Source: Klebsormidium nitens (Eukaryota; Streptophyta; Klebsormidiophyceae; Klebsormidiales; Klebsormidiaceae). From it: DNA of 34,675 bases. Positions 1 to 10,614 of this stretch are shown one piece after another. Numbering within the stretch: the first letter of the stretch is position 1; each line of letters starts with the position of its first letter. The notes below the pieces were generated by a model. It saw only the letters and a program-made list of their open reading frames with translations, had not been told where the DNA came from and searched no databases. The position numbers were made by a program, and so were the translations under genes. The stretch covers positions 1-34,675 of the forward strand of contig DF237717.1 in NCBI GenBank assembly GCA_000708835.1, given 5' to 3'.

Positions 1-345
1 AATCATCACGGTGAGGTCAGATAAGAAAGGACTAGGGCCGCGATCATTTTTACTCATTTCCAAACGCTGACTTCTATCGACGGTATCCTAAGGTAGAGAA
101 GAATCATCATCTGACCGCCAGCAAAGACTGACGTGTTCCACCGAACAAGCTCGCTTTTGCATGTTCAAACCGTCGGATGCTGTCGGACTTTTCGGATCGA
201 CGGCTTTAATAAATGGCAGATCGCAGGTCCAGACTCTGGGAGTCTGAGTCTGGGCATAGACCTTCGAAGCTCATGCAGGAGCTTGCGAATGCTTCAAGTT
301 CTAGAGTCTAGCTAGCTAGGGAGGATCTGGGCGGCATTGAAAAAG
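1..345. other. Upstream flank of the first gene, no gene seen
   Basis: This stretch precedes the first ATG of the DUF1279 gene and should hold its promoter and 5' UTR. I see no convincing TATA box, RNA gene or exon. Around 231-266 there is a short run of overlapping GAGTCTGAGTCTGGG-type repeats. The ten bases CCTAAGGTAG near 88-97 recall large-subunit rRNA, but the surrounding sequence does not match. Confidence 0.4.
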
Positions 346-2261
346 ATGGCACAGACGGCCTCATCCTACTGCGGCCACCACACCCCCACAGCTTTGCAAT
401 GTAGCAACGAAAGGCGACATAGCAGCTTGCAGTGCGGCAGCCACCTCGGTCCTTTTCTCTCTCCCTTACGGTCGTGCCATCGCCTGCGGTACAATTTTGC
501 CCGGCCTAGCCAGCATCTCAAACTGCAAACACGAAGTGACGTTTCTGTTCGGGCGGCTGTAGACCAGGAGCCAAAGACCGAAAAGGAGCAGAAGGAAAAA
601 GCAGAGGGTCCAGGGGCGTCTGGTCAGCAGGACCCAGAGGAGGTTACGAAAAAGTATGGCTTGGAAGCTGGGCTTTGGCAGGTAACTCTTTTTTGGAAAC
701 TGCACTGTCGCCCTCGCCTCTTGGAGGTAGCTCTTATGAAAAAAGTCGTAGGTTTTGTTTGCTTTGCATGCCAAGTTGAACGGGAGCTCTGCCCCCCCCT
801 CCTTTTCAGGAAAGGGAAAAGTTGTTTCTCCTTATGAGGATGTAGCTTGTGCGCTTTTCTGTCTCGTCGTTGCTGGCAAAAGGAGGACGACACGAACTTG
901 CTGTATTGATTGTTTTTTCAGCGTCCATGTTGGGGGTTTTTGATCTGTCAGTACAGGGTTGTTTTCCCCTCAAAGCTCATACCACCCAGCGTCAGTTCCA
1001 AGGCTGCTTCTGCTCATGAGCAGCAATCCACTCCTGGCAACAGGTTTTGCAGCGAAGTGTACACTTCCACATCGAGTGTCCACTTATGTGCGATTGTCCA
1101 CTTACGTGCAAGTGTTGACTTATGTTGAGCCTGGGACTTGCGTCAAGACTTTTGCAACAGAATGCCCTTGAAAGCTTTTATTTTTTACCCCCAGACTCTG
1201 TGTGATGAAAACTTTTTACCACCATGTGCATCAGTCAGAATGTTTCTGGCTAATCTCTTGCTTTTGTCTGCTATTTTTCTTCAAAGGAGGACTTTGCAAA
1301 TTGTGGCAGTTGGGGAACGTGCCCAGCTTTCTAGCTAGTTCTTGCAATGAGGTGCTCATCTCCAAAAAACGAGTGATTCACTCCTTCTGCAGATATTCAA
1401 AAGCAAGGATGGGGAGACCAGCGAAAGTAAGGGCAAGAGCCGGGGGCAGCAAGCAAAGGATCTTTTAGCAAAATATGGCGTTGCGTACATTGGGACCAGT
1501 GTGGCACTGTCCCTGATCTCCATAACAGTGTGCTATCTGCTGATCAATTCAGGGGTTGACGTGCCTGCGTTGTTGGAGAAGGTAAGGCTGGTTTAGCATT
1601 GTCTGTTTTCAAATTTATCGCGGCTCTTCCTGTTCCTGTCTTTTCTTGCAGCAATGGTCCTTTTCGCCTCCTGAAGCCATTTCAGAGAACTTTCCGATGT
1701 AACGGACATGTCAAGCTTGTTTTTTGGAACTTTCGAGCTGACAGCGGGAGATTGTCTCAGAACCACGCAGTGATTAAAGGTAGGTTGAAAGGTACTGTCC
1801 CTTTCAACCATACAAACTGAAGCGAATGTTTGTTTGGAGTAGCGATGGGTCCCAAGAGCTCTGACACGAGCTCTAATCCTTTTGGAAAGTTCGTCGGGAC
1901 TTGCACACGACGTCAGGACTACAACATCGAACTGTGTAGTCAACAAGCCCAGCCACACACTCTTGTTCCAGTCTAGACTCTGGTTTTGCTCAGCTTGCAG
2001 GTCTTGTTCGAGAGTAAGTTCCTCATAGCTGAGAAACCAGAAGTTTAGGAATCTGTGCATTATCCACTCAAGATTTGTTGCTTTTTGGTGCAGGTGGGCA
2101 TTCACACTAACGAGCAAGGGGAAAAGGTTGGGACCTTTGCCCTAGCATATGCAGCTCACAAGGCTTTGTCGCCCGTTCGTTTCCCACCTACCGTTGCCTT
2201 GACCCCAGTAGTTGCAAACTTCTTTGGCAAGAAAGCAGATGAGAGTGGCGGGGAGAAGTAG
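346..2261 (+). CDS. Plastid-type DUF1279 (FAM210-like) membrane protein, 3 exons
   Basis: Exons 346-681, 1393-1581 and 2094-2261, all joined in phase 0, give about 230 aa. The first ATG in frame (346) is used; the frame also extends 3 codons upstream to a TTG. Residues 1-75 are rich in Ser, Arg and His with few acids, like a chloroplast transit peptide; residues 75-110 are charged and Lys/Glu-rich. Exons 2 and 3 carry the DUF1279 domain: a YGVAYIGTSVALSLISITV membrane segment, then GVDVPALLEKVGI, then the family hallmark of AYAAHKALSPVRFP followed by LTPVVANFF. DUF1279 proteins are membrane proteins of plastids and mitochondria (FAM210 in animals) with poorly known function. Donors are CAG|GTAACT and AAG|GTAAGG; acceptors are CTGCAG and GTGCAG. 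The next gene lies tail to tail. Domain call is sure; plastid location is inferred. Confidence 0.88.
1056..1146. repeat. Degenerate 18-bp tandem repeat in intron 1
   Basis: About four to five units of 18 bp lie head to tail, for example 1075-1092, 1093-1110, 1111-1128 and 1129-1146, with the shared core GTCCACTTAYGTG. Because 18 is a multiple of three, the repeat stays open in plus frames and reads as repeated Ser-Thr-Tyr-Val. It is inside intron 1 of the DUF1279 gene and is not likely to be coding. Confidence 0.7.
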
Positions 2262-3519
2262 GATGGTTTAGGACGGCGTTGTATTTTATGTTTTGTGTAC
2301 AGAATTGGAGTCGGCAAGTTAGGTTGGTGACAGAGTGCTATGATATCTGAAGTGGTCAAGAGCGAGTTTTAAACTCGGTGAGTGGACACCAAGTGGTCTT
2401 AATTGCCATAGAAGCTGCTGCGGCTCCTGGTATCATTCATCAACAGGGTTAAATACGGCTTATTTGTTGCCCCATGTTGCGCGAAATAGTATTTTTGTTT
2501 CGGAGAAGATGTTGCGGATCCAGTCTGCGCTGGATGTGGCGTATTACTCCTCCTGAACAATTGTTCGCATTGAAGGTTTCTTGAATGACTGCCCGCGGAC
2601 ACATTGTAAACTATAGACCGGCTCAAGCTAGGTAGAACATTTGCAGGCGGCAGTATATAATATTGAATGTGATTGTGACATGCACTTCCAAGCAGACTGA
2701 GATCCGCGTGACCGTATCAAAGAATTAATATCATAAGCTATACATGCACGTACTGACCGTCATTCGATCATCGGCATGCCGCCCTGGTACGTCTGCCTTG
2801 CAGTGCATGACTCATGCATGTACGCACGATATGCCATATGTTAATTGTATACATGGGCTAGCCGTGCCCGTTGGCCATTGAAGTTGCACTGAGGATTCTT
2901 GCGAGTTAAATATATATGTACAAAATGATCCAGCCCTAGGCTTAAGTTACCGGCCAATTTAATAGATGCCAATGATATATGATGCACCATGCATGCTGAT
3001 TACAACCTACAACTTCATCGTACGTACCCCTGTAATGTCACTGGTAGAAACGATGGGACGCCCGGCGGCCCCAAAAACTAGTAAGCGTGGCGGTCGGTTA
3101 GCAGGCAGCTCGACATGAGTCCCTAGGCAGGGGGGCTGCATGCGATGCAGCTGGCCTAGTATGGGCTAGCGGGGCTGAAGCATCTGAATTGAAGACCGGA
3201 CGGTTTCAACGACAAAGTTAACAAAGTTCCTTTCTTTCATGTCACAAGGTTCCCCACTTGCAATTGTGTTGTCTGTTCTAGATTGACCACCTTTCGCTAT
3301 CAGTATCTGGTTAAGGTGTTCTCGACATTGTGCATTGCCGTTCCATTCTGCAATACCTCCCACTAGGATAATCTGTAGCCTTTTGCAAGACATGATTGCA
3401 CAAGAAGCATAGGGCGGATCGGACATCCGCGTGCTCAATCTCACCTTCTACTTTGGAACGTCCGGGTCACAGGCCAACGTGCTCAACCTTGAGGCTACCT
3501 CAACGACCACGCTTGAAAA
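2262..3519. other. Convergent intergenic region between DUF1279 and Nudix genes
   Basis: The two flanking genes end toward each other here. The segment 2640-3050 is AT-rich and dotted with alternating purine-pyrimidine words such as CATGCATG and ATATATGTACA. A minus-strand reading frame at 3166-3444 (92 codons) has no family I recognise and no supporting splice structure. Near it a short LQIILVGG stretch is faintly kelch-like, too little to call. No RNA gene seen. Confidence 0.5.
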
Positions 3520-6226
3520 CTAGATTAAACTTCGAGCCTGCAGATATTCAAGCGCCATGCCGCACGTGACAATGGAGGGCAGCATCATATCGCCGCCGTA
3601 CATGGTTTGTTTCAATTGGGCAAGGTCCATCGTGACAACTTCAATGAACTCTTCGTGATCCTTTTGACCTGGGCTGTTGTCGGGCTGTGAGAGCAGCAAA
3701 CGGGGAAGTCGTCAGCTTCAAGACGCGAGCATGTCTTGATGGAGCAACTTCCTTCTTGGTTTGATCAGAGATGGACTTCGAGGTCCACAAAGTCGATGCA
3801 CGTATTTCTTAATGATTCAAGAAGAGGTTGGACAGCCCGAAAGACAATAGCAGATGCCAAGACCCAGGAGCTGGCAATCACCTCAGCGACCATGTTTTGA
3901 AGTCCTTTAAATTCAAAATCAAAATCGTTCGCGAAACAAAGGTCTAAGGGGGCTCAATGATAACATGTTCCTACTGACAACTATCTCCCCATTCTGTCCC
4001 CGACCCGCCAACTTTCCCATCTGGTGTCCGAAAAAGGCACTTGTGTTCAAAGCAGTGACTATTGAAGGCCTCGGATGGAGCTGGCAACAAACGTAGCCCA
4101 GAAAGTTGTAGTGAGCAGTTCGCTTGGGTAGAGTCTCCGCAGCAATCTCATAACCTACAAAAGCAGTGCACACAAGGACTTGAAGCACTCAAGCACTCGA
4201 AACTCCCACAGCCAGAACTTGAATTGGCAGCCCACCTGTGCATCGAGAACTAGGAACGGCGTGAACCGGTTGCGGCACCACTTGATTTCAAGAAGCCCCG
4301 GGTGCGCCGGGTCGAGCAGCCGCACTAGGTTGCCCCCTTGCAAGTGAACTTCTTCTGAGAGCTCTGCTCGCGCGCACTCCTCCTTGGACCCGTGGGCTTC
4401 TGTCAGGCCGCCAGCTGGCACGCCGTACACCAAATGATTCGCACCCTGGCACGAGGACAAAACCATCAATGGAGAAGGACGGAAAAACAAGAGCAGAAGG
4501 ACGGAACTATATGAGTGGACAGCGCAGCGGCGTTGTGGATCATGGTCGCACCGCTTGTGGAAAAAAACGGGATCGTTCATGGAGAGGAGGATTGAAGTCT
4601 TCAACAAAGTCAGCGTCCACGTTCGGGCCCCTCAACGTTGCACCCAAGGTATTGTCTTCGACGGAGTATTTGATTCGTCTGACAAAGGGGGGACTACAAT
4701 AATAAGTCAAAAATTGTTGAGTTTGCACATGATGCATTGCAGACTGGCCGTGCAACAGCTTGGGTGCGAGGTAAAGGAGCCCAAGACAAAGCCCCACATC
4801 TGCGCTACACGTTGTCTCATACTGTTTAAGTTTGATCGCGCTGCCACTCGGGCTACACTGGCGCCAGTTTAGCCCGAGGCAGCGCGATAAAACTTAACAC
4901 ATACTACCGTCGCCCTGAGGGGGTAATCTGGTGCTTGACAGTTTAAAACACCGACGCTTTGACGCTTCGTGAGACCCCGTAAGAACGGAGGTTGGCAGAC
5001 TTTCATGAGAATTCGTAAGGAAAGGCAAAATGGAGCTCTTTCACGAAGACTCTAATCGCAATCAACGGGAGATCTTGTGAGGAGCCTGCCTTTGCGCCTG
5101 ACATTCACCACACTTTCGAGGAAGAAGTCGTCAAATCTAGTAACCAGGATACTCAAGAATGGCAGCGATTCAAAGCAAGGCATACTTCCCGTTCCGCTTG
5201 CCCCTGACTATGCAGGATGGCACAAAACCGAGCCGCAACTATCGTCACATTTCTCAGCTACTGGTCGGATTCGATCTTACCCCCTGCTACCATTTTACCG
5301 AACACGAAATGCCGTCTACACCGGCGAACGTGCAATGCAGGAAAAAGATCACGTCAACCTGTCAACTATTCTGAAGGGTCACAGCCATACCTGCGAGTAT
5401 TCTCGGACAAGCGTGAAGAGCTTCCGCCGCGTGTCGTACGGGAGCACCGCGCAGAAGTGCGAGGACACCGTCTTGGCCCCAACAACGTCGTACGGAATCA
5501 CTTTCCCCTGTGCCGCAGGGTCGCTGCCGGAGGTGGAGGGATCAGGGGGATACTGCAAACAGGGCGGAAAAAAAGCTCTTACTATTTCTTATCGTTTTTC
5601 TTCCGAATAGCGGAGTGGTTCTCGTGTAGCGAGCCCCTGGAGTTGCAATTGCACAGTTGGTATATCTTTGCTACTGGTCGCCTGAGCACAAAGCCTGGGC
5701 CGCTCGATCCTTCGGCTCACCTCTTTCAGATCACGTTCTGACTTGATCGAAGAGGGCGTCTTCACAACGTCATCACCCGGCCACTTTACCATTGGGGCGC
5801 AAACACTGATACGACTTTTTGATAATAGCTATCAGAAAGCTACGCTCCGATATAATTTTGTGACGTTGGGCAGTTCGGATTCCGGGACGCCCAACTTACG
5901 GGAGTTCTTGATAGATGTAAACTAGGATCTTCAACCTGCTGAGTATATGACGTAGAAACACTTCCTACAATGGGCCAATATCTGAAATAATCCGCCTCTC
6001 TTCACGTAAGCAGCCGACTTCGACACTCGTGCAACCCAAGCATGAATCCGCGAGGGGCCATATATGCAGAATAGCAGTTGGGATTCCCGTGGCTCACCTC
6101 AACAACTCGGTTGTAGACATTTATGTACCTTGAGTAGACGAGCTCCTCTTTGACGATTTTGAACTGGTGCCGATGCAGCGACAACTCCGCATCTGTCTGC
6201 TGAGCGTCCGTCGTGTTTGAAGTCAT
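3520..6226 (-). CDS. Nudix hydrolase, 4 exons
   Basis: Exons (minus strand order) 6226-6098, 5552-5391, 4445-4236 and 3684-3520, all phase 0, encode about 221 aa with stop TAG at 3520-3522. The N-terminal FKIVKEELVYSRYINVYNR and the VVGAKTVSSHFCAVLPYD strand are typical of nucleoside-diphosphate-sugar type Nudix enzymes. Exon 3 holds the Nudix loop-helix, from VPAGG to AELSEEVHL. Compared with GX5EX7REUXEEXGU, the first Gly and the three Glu of the REUXEE core are kept, but the upstream Glu is Gly, the Arg is Ala and the last Gly is His. It continues with KWCRNRFTPFLV, and the last exon has EEFIEVVTMDL and YGGDMMLPS, the usual C-terminal end. Nudix enzymes hydrolyse NDP-X compounds with Mg2+; the substrate here is not evident. 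No transit peptide is seen, but a further 5' exon is possible because CTTTGTGTAG just upstream of the ATG resembles an acceptor. Confidence 0.82.
4826..4897. repeat. 72-nt near-perfect hairpin in a Nudix gene intron
   Basis: The left arm 4826-4862 pairs with the right arm 4863-4897. The centre is a perfect 12-bp palindrome (ACTGGCGCCAGT, 4857-4868). I counted two mismatched pairs (4856/4869 and 4834/4889) and a two-base bulge (4846-4847); every other base pairs. It lies between Nudix exons 2 and 3. It could be a small foldback element, a precursor of a small RNA, or a recent inverted duplication. The stem is GC-rich inside and ends in TTAAG/CTTAA. Confidence 0.85.
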
Positions 6227-6846
6227 GATTGCCCGACCATTCGTGCCTACACAAAGCAATGAAACTTTCCAACCAATGTTGTTTCTACCCCAGATTGTGT
6301 TTCAGAAATTTGACAACGGCGGCCGTCCTCCAGGGGGATCCCTATCTCAAAAGAGTTGTTGGGCCAAAGTTGTCGGACCAAAACTTTGACTGATCTCAAT
6401 ATCTGCCTCTCCCAATCTCCTCTTTATGAACATCCGGTAAAAGCCGCAACACCGTCTCTACCTCTCTTGCCCTTTTAGTGAGGATAGCTTATCCCTTCCC
6501 TCTTCTCTCTTAAGCAGACCTCTTCCCCTCATCTCTCGATCTTTTTCACAACTGCCATGTCGCAAGCGCCGCCTCTACACCTTTTGCCTCACCGCACCAG
6601 AAACTTGCCTGATCTGGCAAGCTGGACATGGCCTGGCCTCTGACATCACGTTTTTAAACCACCGGAAGTCTGTCCTACCTGTTTGTGAATCGAAGAGGGC
6701 AAGAGTCGGCCGAGCGGGGAGCTGCACAAGTGGTGAAAACAGACAGGGTGCGTCAAAATACACTCCAAATCAAAATTCCACCCAGGATCATTCATACAAA
6801 ACTCTGACTCCACATTAATCCCCCACCCGGGATCGTTCCAGGAGAA
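6227..6846. other. Upstream flank of the Nudix gene
   Basis: This is the presumed promoter and 5' UTR of the Nudix gene (transcribed to the left). The segment 6400-6560 is rich in CT on the plus strand, thus GA-rich in the sense of the gene. No open frame here has a recognisable family, and I see no RNA gene. Confidence 0.45.
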
Positions 6847-7712
6847 TCACCATTTAATCAATAGCATCTCGATGAGCTGAGACTGAAGACTTTCTGGCGG
6901 GGTCAGGCAATTGCTTCTCCAGTCGCTTCCACCTGAGTATCTGTTGAACGCCAACTTATGTCTGTTCGTTACGGCTATTAAACCCGCCCTCTCCAGCGCG
7001 AATACCTTGAAGCAATACTCCAATTGCAGCATTCGCACACAGAGCTCTGGGCAAAGCACTCAAGATGAAACATCTGCCACTAAAACTCTCTCGATTTAGA
7101 GCTGGTCTAGGATGCTCACTTGTGTGCCGGTCCGCAATGGCTGCCTCCAGAACTGGCTTGTGGACGGACGTCTAAACTTACAGATCCCTGCAAATGGGGA
7201 GGGGCTCTGGTCCAGCTTTTGCCGCACAGCTCCTACAATTGACTATAATAGATCCAGTGTACTTGCCAATCAGCTACTTTGAGCAGATGAGCAGGATGAT
7301 TGTCATGTTGTTGGTAGTGTTCCAGCCATTACACTCCCCGTCTCTCAGTAACTCATTTCCCACAAACCAGAGAACTGTCTGAAAAAGCGGAGTTCCGTAG
7401 AAGGAGAACCACCAGCTCAGCTCAGCTCAGCGCGTAGAACTCGCATTAAAGACATCAAGAAAGTAAAACGAAACTGGAGTCTTTCATATAAGATTGGCTG
7501 AATGCCAGTGGTCACCAGAAAAGCTGCATTCCATGAACTTCTGCAACTTACTCACCTCCTGGACTCACGAGATGCTGCAGGGAGCAAGGCACCAAGCCCC
7601 TGACTGCAGTGGAGAGAGGCATGCATACTACTGAGAGGACAATGCAAGCTGATGCCGCTGCCGCTACGACTTTCCTTCCAAAGTTCCAGTGCCAGTGGCA
7701 TCCATATTCCAT
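6847..7712 (-). CDS. Tentative small cysteine-rich secreted or membrane protein
   Basis: I do not recognise a family. A four-exon model with matching phases can be drawn: 7712-7556 (phase 1 end), 7187-7120 (phase 0), 7073-7006 (phase 2), 6940-6847 with TGA stop, giving about 128 aa. The N-terminus has a short polar stretch with Arg-Lys before a 20-residue hydrophobic run (VVAAAASACIVLSVVCMPLS), like a signal peptide or single membrane anchor. Downstream parts contain scattered Cys, including CECC. The first donor is strong (GAG|GTGAGTAAG); the others are fair. The middle exons are short and could be fortuitous. Hydrophobic segment and donor are seen; the joined gene is inference. Confidence 0.22.
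7413..7431. repeat. CAGCT pentanucleotide simple repeat
   Basis: Nearly four exact units of CAGCT follow each other between 7413 and 7431. It is a short simple repeat without evident function. Confidence 0.7.
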
Positions 7713-8596
7713 AATATAATCCTGAGCTTTCTCATTTCTGCCTGCCAGAGCTAGAACTAGAGTCACGGGGTTTACTGTGATTACGACGTTAGTATGCAAT
7801 TTAGTAGGCTGCCCCGCGGGCCGCTTTGCAGTGCGGCCGTCCGATGCGGGCCGGAAAGATGAAAGCGACGGTGTTTCAAAGCGCTCATACAGTATCAGGC
7901 AGGCGGCCGCGCCAAGCTGCGGGCGGCCGCCGCGACTGAGGCGTCTGCATGGCCGAAGTGTGATCGAAGAATGAGAAGTGCACCGTCTCAGGATTTGTAG
8001 GTCCTATGAATTGCTACAAAAATGTAGCTGCAGGTAACATGAACCGATCAGCATCTGAACAGATATGTGTTGTTCGACAGAGTCATTTGTACGTCTGGCT
8101 TGCATGCAGCCTGCATGATGAACGAGGTTGACATTCGCTGCGTGACGTGGTCGGCCTTGAGATCTGCGATGACCCCGCCGCCCGGCCCTCTCCACTCATG
8201 TATACGTTTGCCGCGCGCGACGGCGGTATGATTGAGCCTGGACACCGTGCTATTCAGCGTACCAATCCAGACGATCATGCAGACCGTCATCGACCATACG
8301 AGCGTGGCACCATGATCGAGAGGTCGCGGAAAAAGCATACTACGACATGAATCAGGTTGAACCTTTCAAGTACTTACTATGTTTGGTACCTCAATCGCAC
8401 CTGGCATCCCGTCAACGCTGTCCTCAACGGCGATCAGATCCAGTTGACGCCATCATTCGCGAAAGAAGAACTCCTCATCTAACTGAGATCGGGGAGTCAA
8501 CAAGACAGAAATCATGGACTCGACACCGTTCCAAAAGCATTTCTCGTGAACGCGGCAGGTTTGTCTCGGCGCTTTTTATTAAAAGCCGTCATTCAA
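7713..8596. other. Intergenic region downstream of the methyltransferase gene
   Basis: It should contain the 3' UTR of the minus-strand methyltransferase gene. The part 7800-7960 is GC-rich with NotI-like GCGGCCGC words at 7907 and 7923. A 96-codon minus frame (8048-8338) has no recognised family. No tRNA or rRNA is seen. Confidence 0.45.
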
Positions 8597-10614
8597 CTAC
8601 GAGCTCTGAAATTGGCTTCGGCTGTACTCCCACGTGGCAATGGCACCGCTGACGTGGACGTTGAGGGAGCGGATGACGCCTAGCTGCGGAATCTCGACGC
8701 ATGCGTCCAAGTGGTGGATCAGATCGGCGGGGATCCCCTCCTTTTCGCGGCCCAAAACGAGCACCGTTTTTCTGAAGAAGGAAAGAAAAACGGGGGTTAG
8801 AGCCTGCATGCAGTCTATCCCGATCAACGGCAGAACGTGACCGATCAGAGATGTGCTCTGCTCTTCTCATCGGCAGAGAGTCGCCGCTTCTTCAAGACAA
8901 GAACGAGGGGTTCTGAGACTGGGAGAACCGTCTTTTGGAAAAGAAAGACAAATCGATCTGCCAAGGTTCCTGCAAAAGACCTTCCCTTTCTACCTGCCCC
9001 CGAGTCTCCCGGATTATTCAGCACGGCCTTCTCTGAAGACAGAACAACTCAATAAGATCTCCACGACAGCTGTCCGGCAGAACTCGAGCACGTCTAATCC
9101 AGCAACCGGCCGAGCTGTCAATCGAATCTCTCAGTATCTCGTTACCAACTTCTTAATTCTGGACCCTCTTTCAAAGTGTTTAGGAAGTGGCACGCCGAAC
9201 CAACACCCTTTGTGCGGCTAGGTTATCGTAAGCTCAACCCGGTTGACAGAGAAAGGCAACCCTTCTGAAATTGCCGCCGGCTCCAACCATTGAGTGCCCA
9301 CACGTCTTCACTTCGAAGCCTTCAAGTTTCCGCCGAAACGTACGTTCGCCAACCCTCAAAGTTGCTTTCGAAGCTGGACCCCTTTCTGTTCTGACCTGAC
9401 ACTTACATGAATATGCGCTCGTTGCTTGCCCAAGTCCTACAGCCCGACCCCTCGACCGTAATCAAAAGCCAATCCGAAGCTCGATTTGGTCTACAGGGCA
9501 TAGAATTCGTATTTTCTCGACACCGGCCCTTTCGTACCAACAGAAGGGGCGGACAATGTGATTACAACGCTGAAAGCCTTGATTGTGAGCCGCCAATTCT
9601 TCGGCTCTCACCTGGGGAAGCGATGCGTGTGCAGCGGCACGCTATTGGCGGTCTGCTCGAGGCCGACGAGCGAGTAGCCCTCGCGCTGCTTGCGCTGCAG
9701 ATACGCCGCCAGGCCGCTCTCGGGGACCTCCAGCAGCGGCACCCACTTGTCTGCGCTCACGCTGCACAAGGAAAAGTGATCGTCAGGGGGACCGCAATAT
9801 TGAGATGGTTAGGAAACCGCGACCTCCTGCGAATTGCCTGTGATACATCGCGTCGCAGCGCCATCCTCAACAGATTGCGTGGAACTCGACATCGCCATTC
9901 CGGAGATCGAGCACTGGTGCGCGTTCTCAGCCGATGCGGTTGCTAATCCCTATGGACGCTCCAAGGTTAAGATTTGAGGAAACGTGCTGGGACATCAAAT
10001 AGACCGGGGCCGGACTTTGCCCAAAAGTTTACATGCATTCCTTAAAAGGCTGCGCAATCTGGAGGGCGTCAGATCCTTTCATCGACTTAGCTGCGTCGTG
10101 CCGGAAAGGAGCCCAAGAGCGCCGTCCCTTCTCAACCTGATCTCCATTACCGGACCCGATACAGTTGGTTCATCTACCTTTGACAGCAAAATATTCTGTC
10201 TTTCCAGCCCTTCTTGACGCTCAATGATGTCTCTTCAACCCGTTGTTGATTCTTTACCCACATTCGAACCTAGCCTGCTCACCTCATGCATTACTCTCCA
10301 CTCAATCATCTACTCTTGCTCTTACCGAAACCATCAGCTCGGCCGGCTACAGTACGTGACCTATTCGTAACCTAACCCACCGTTGACCCACCTGATTAGC
10401 TGGAACTGTCGATCGTCCACGACGCTCTTGTCCGCCACCACCAGCGCGGCCGCCTTGAACACCTCGCAGGTTCGCGCTAACCCGGCCAGGTTAGGGATGC
10501 GCGCAACCAGGCTGGCCACAACAATCAAGTCCTGCCGATTGCCTCTCAGGTCCAAAAGCGCGCGCGTGCGCGCTTCTGCAAACGCCAGCATGACGTCCTC
10601 GTCCAGGTCGGTTT
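8597..10614 (-). other. SpoU (SPOUT) methyltransferase domain, exons 20-22
   Basis: Residues about 1728-1909. Motif 1 is IPNLAGLARTCEVF (Asn and Arg kept), motif 2 is VLVLGREKEGIPADLI, and motif 3 is VEIPQLGVIRSLNVHVSGAI. These form the trefoil knot that binds S-adenosylmethionine, and the motif 1 Arg is the catalytic residue in the family. Between motifs 1 and 2 lies SADKWVPLLEVPESGLAAYLQ and VGLEQTANSV, as in plant homologues. Nothing in the active site looks missing. Confidence 0.92.

Noticed and set aside
85-105. CCTAAGGTAG-like match to large-subunit rRNA
   Set aside because: Only about ten bases agree with the conserved rRNA block and the flanks do not match, so no rRNA gene is called.
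3166-3444. 92-codon minus-strand frame with a kelch-like LVGG stretch
   Set aside because: Too short and without a second repeat; left as part of the intergenic description.
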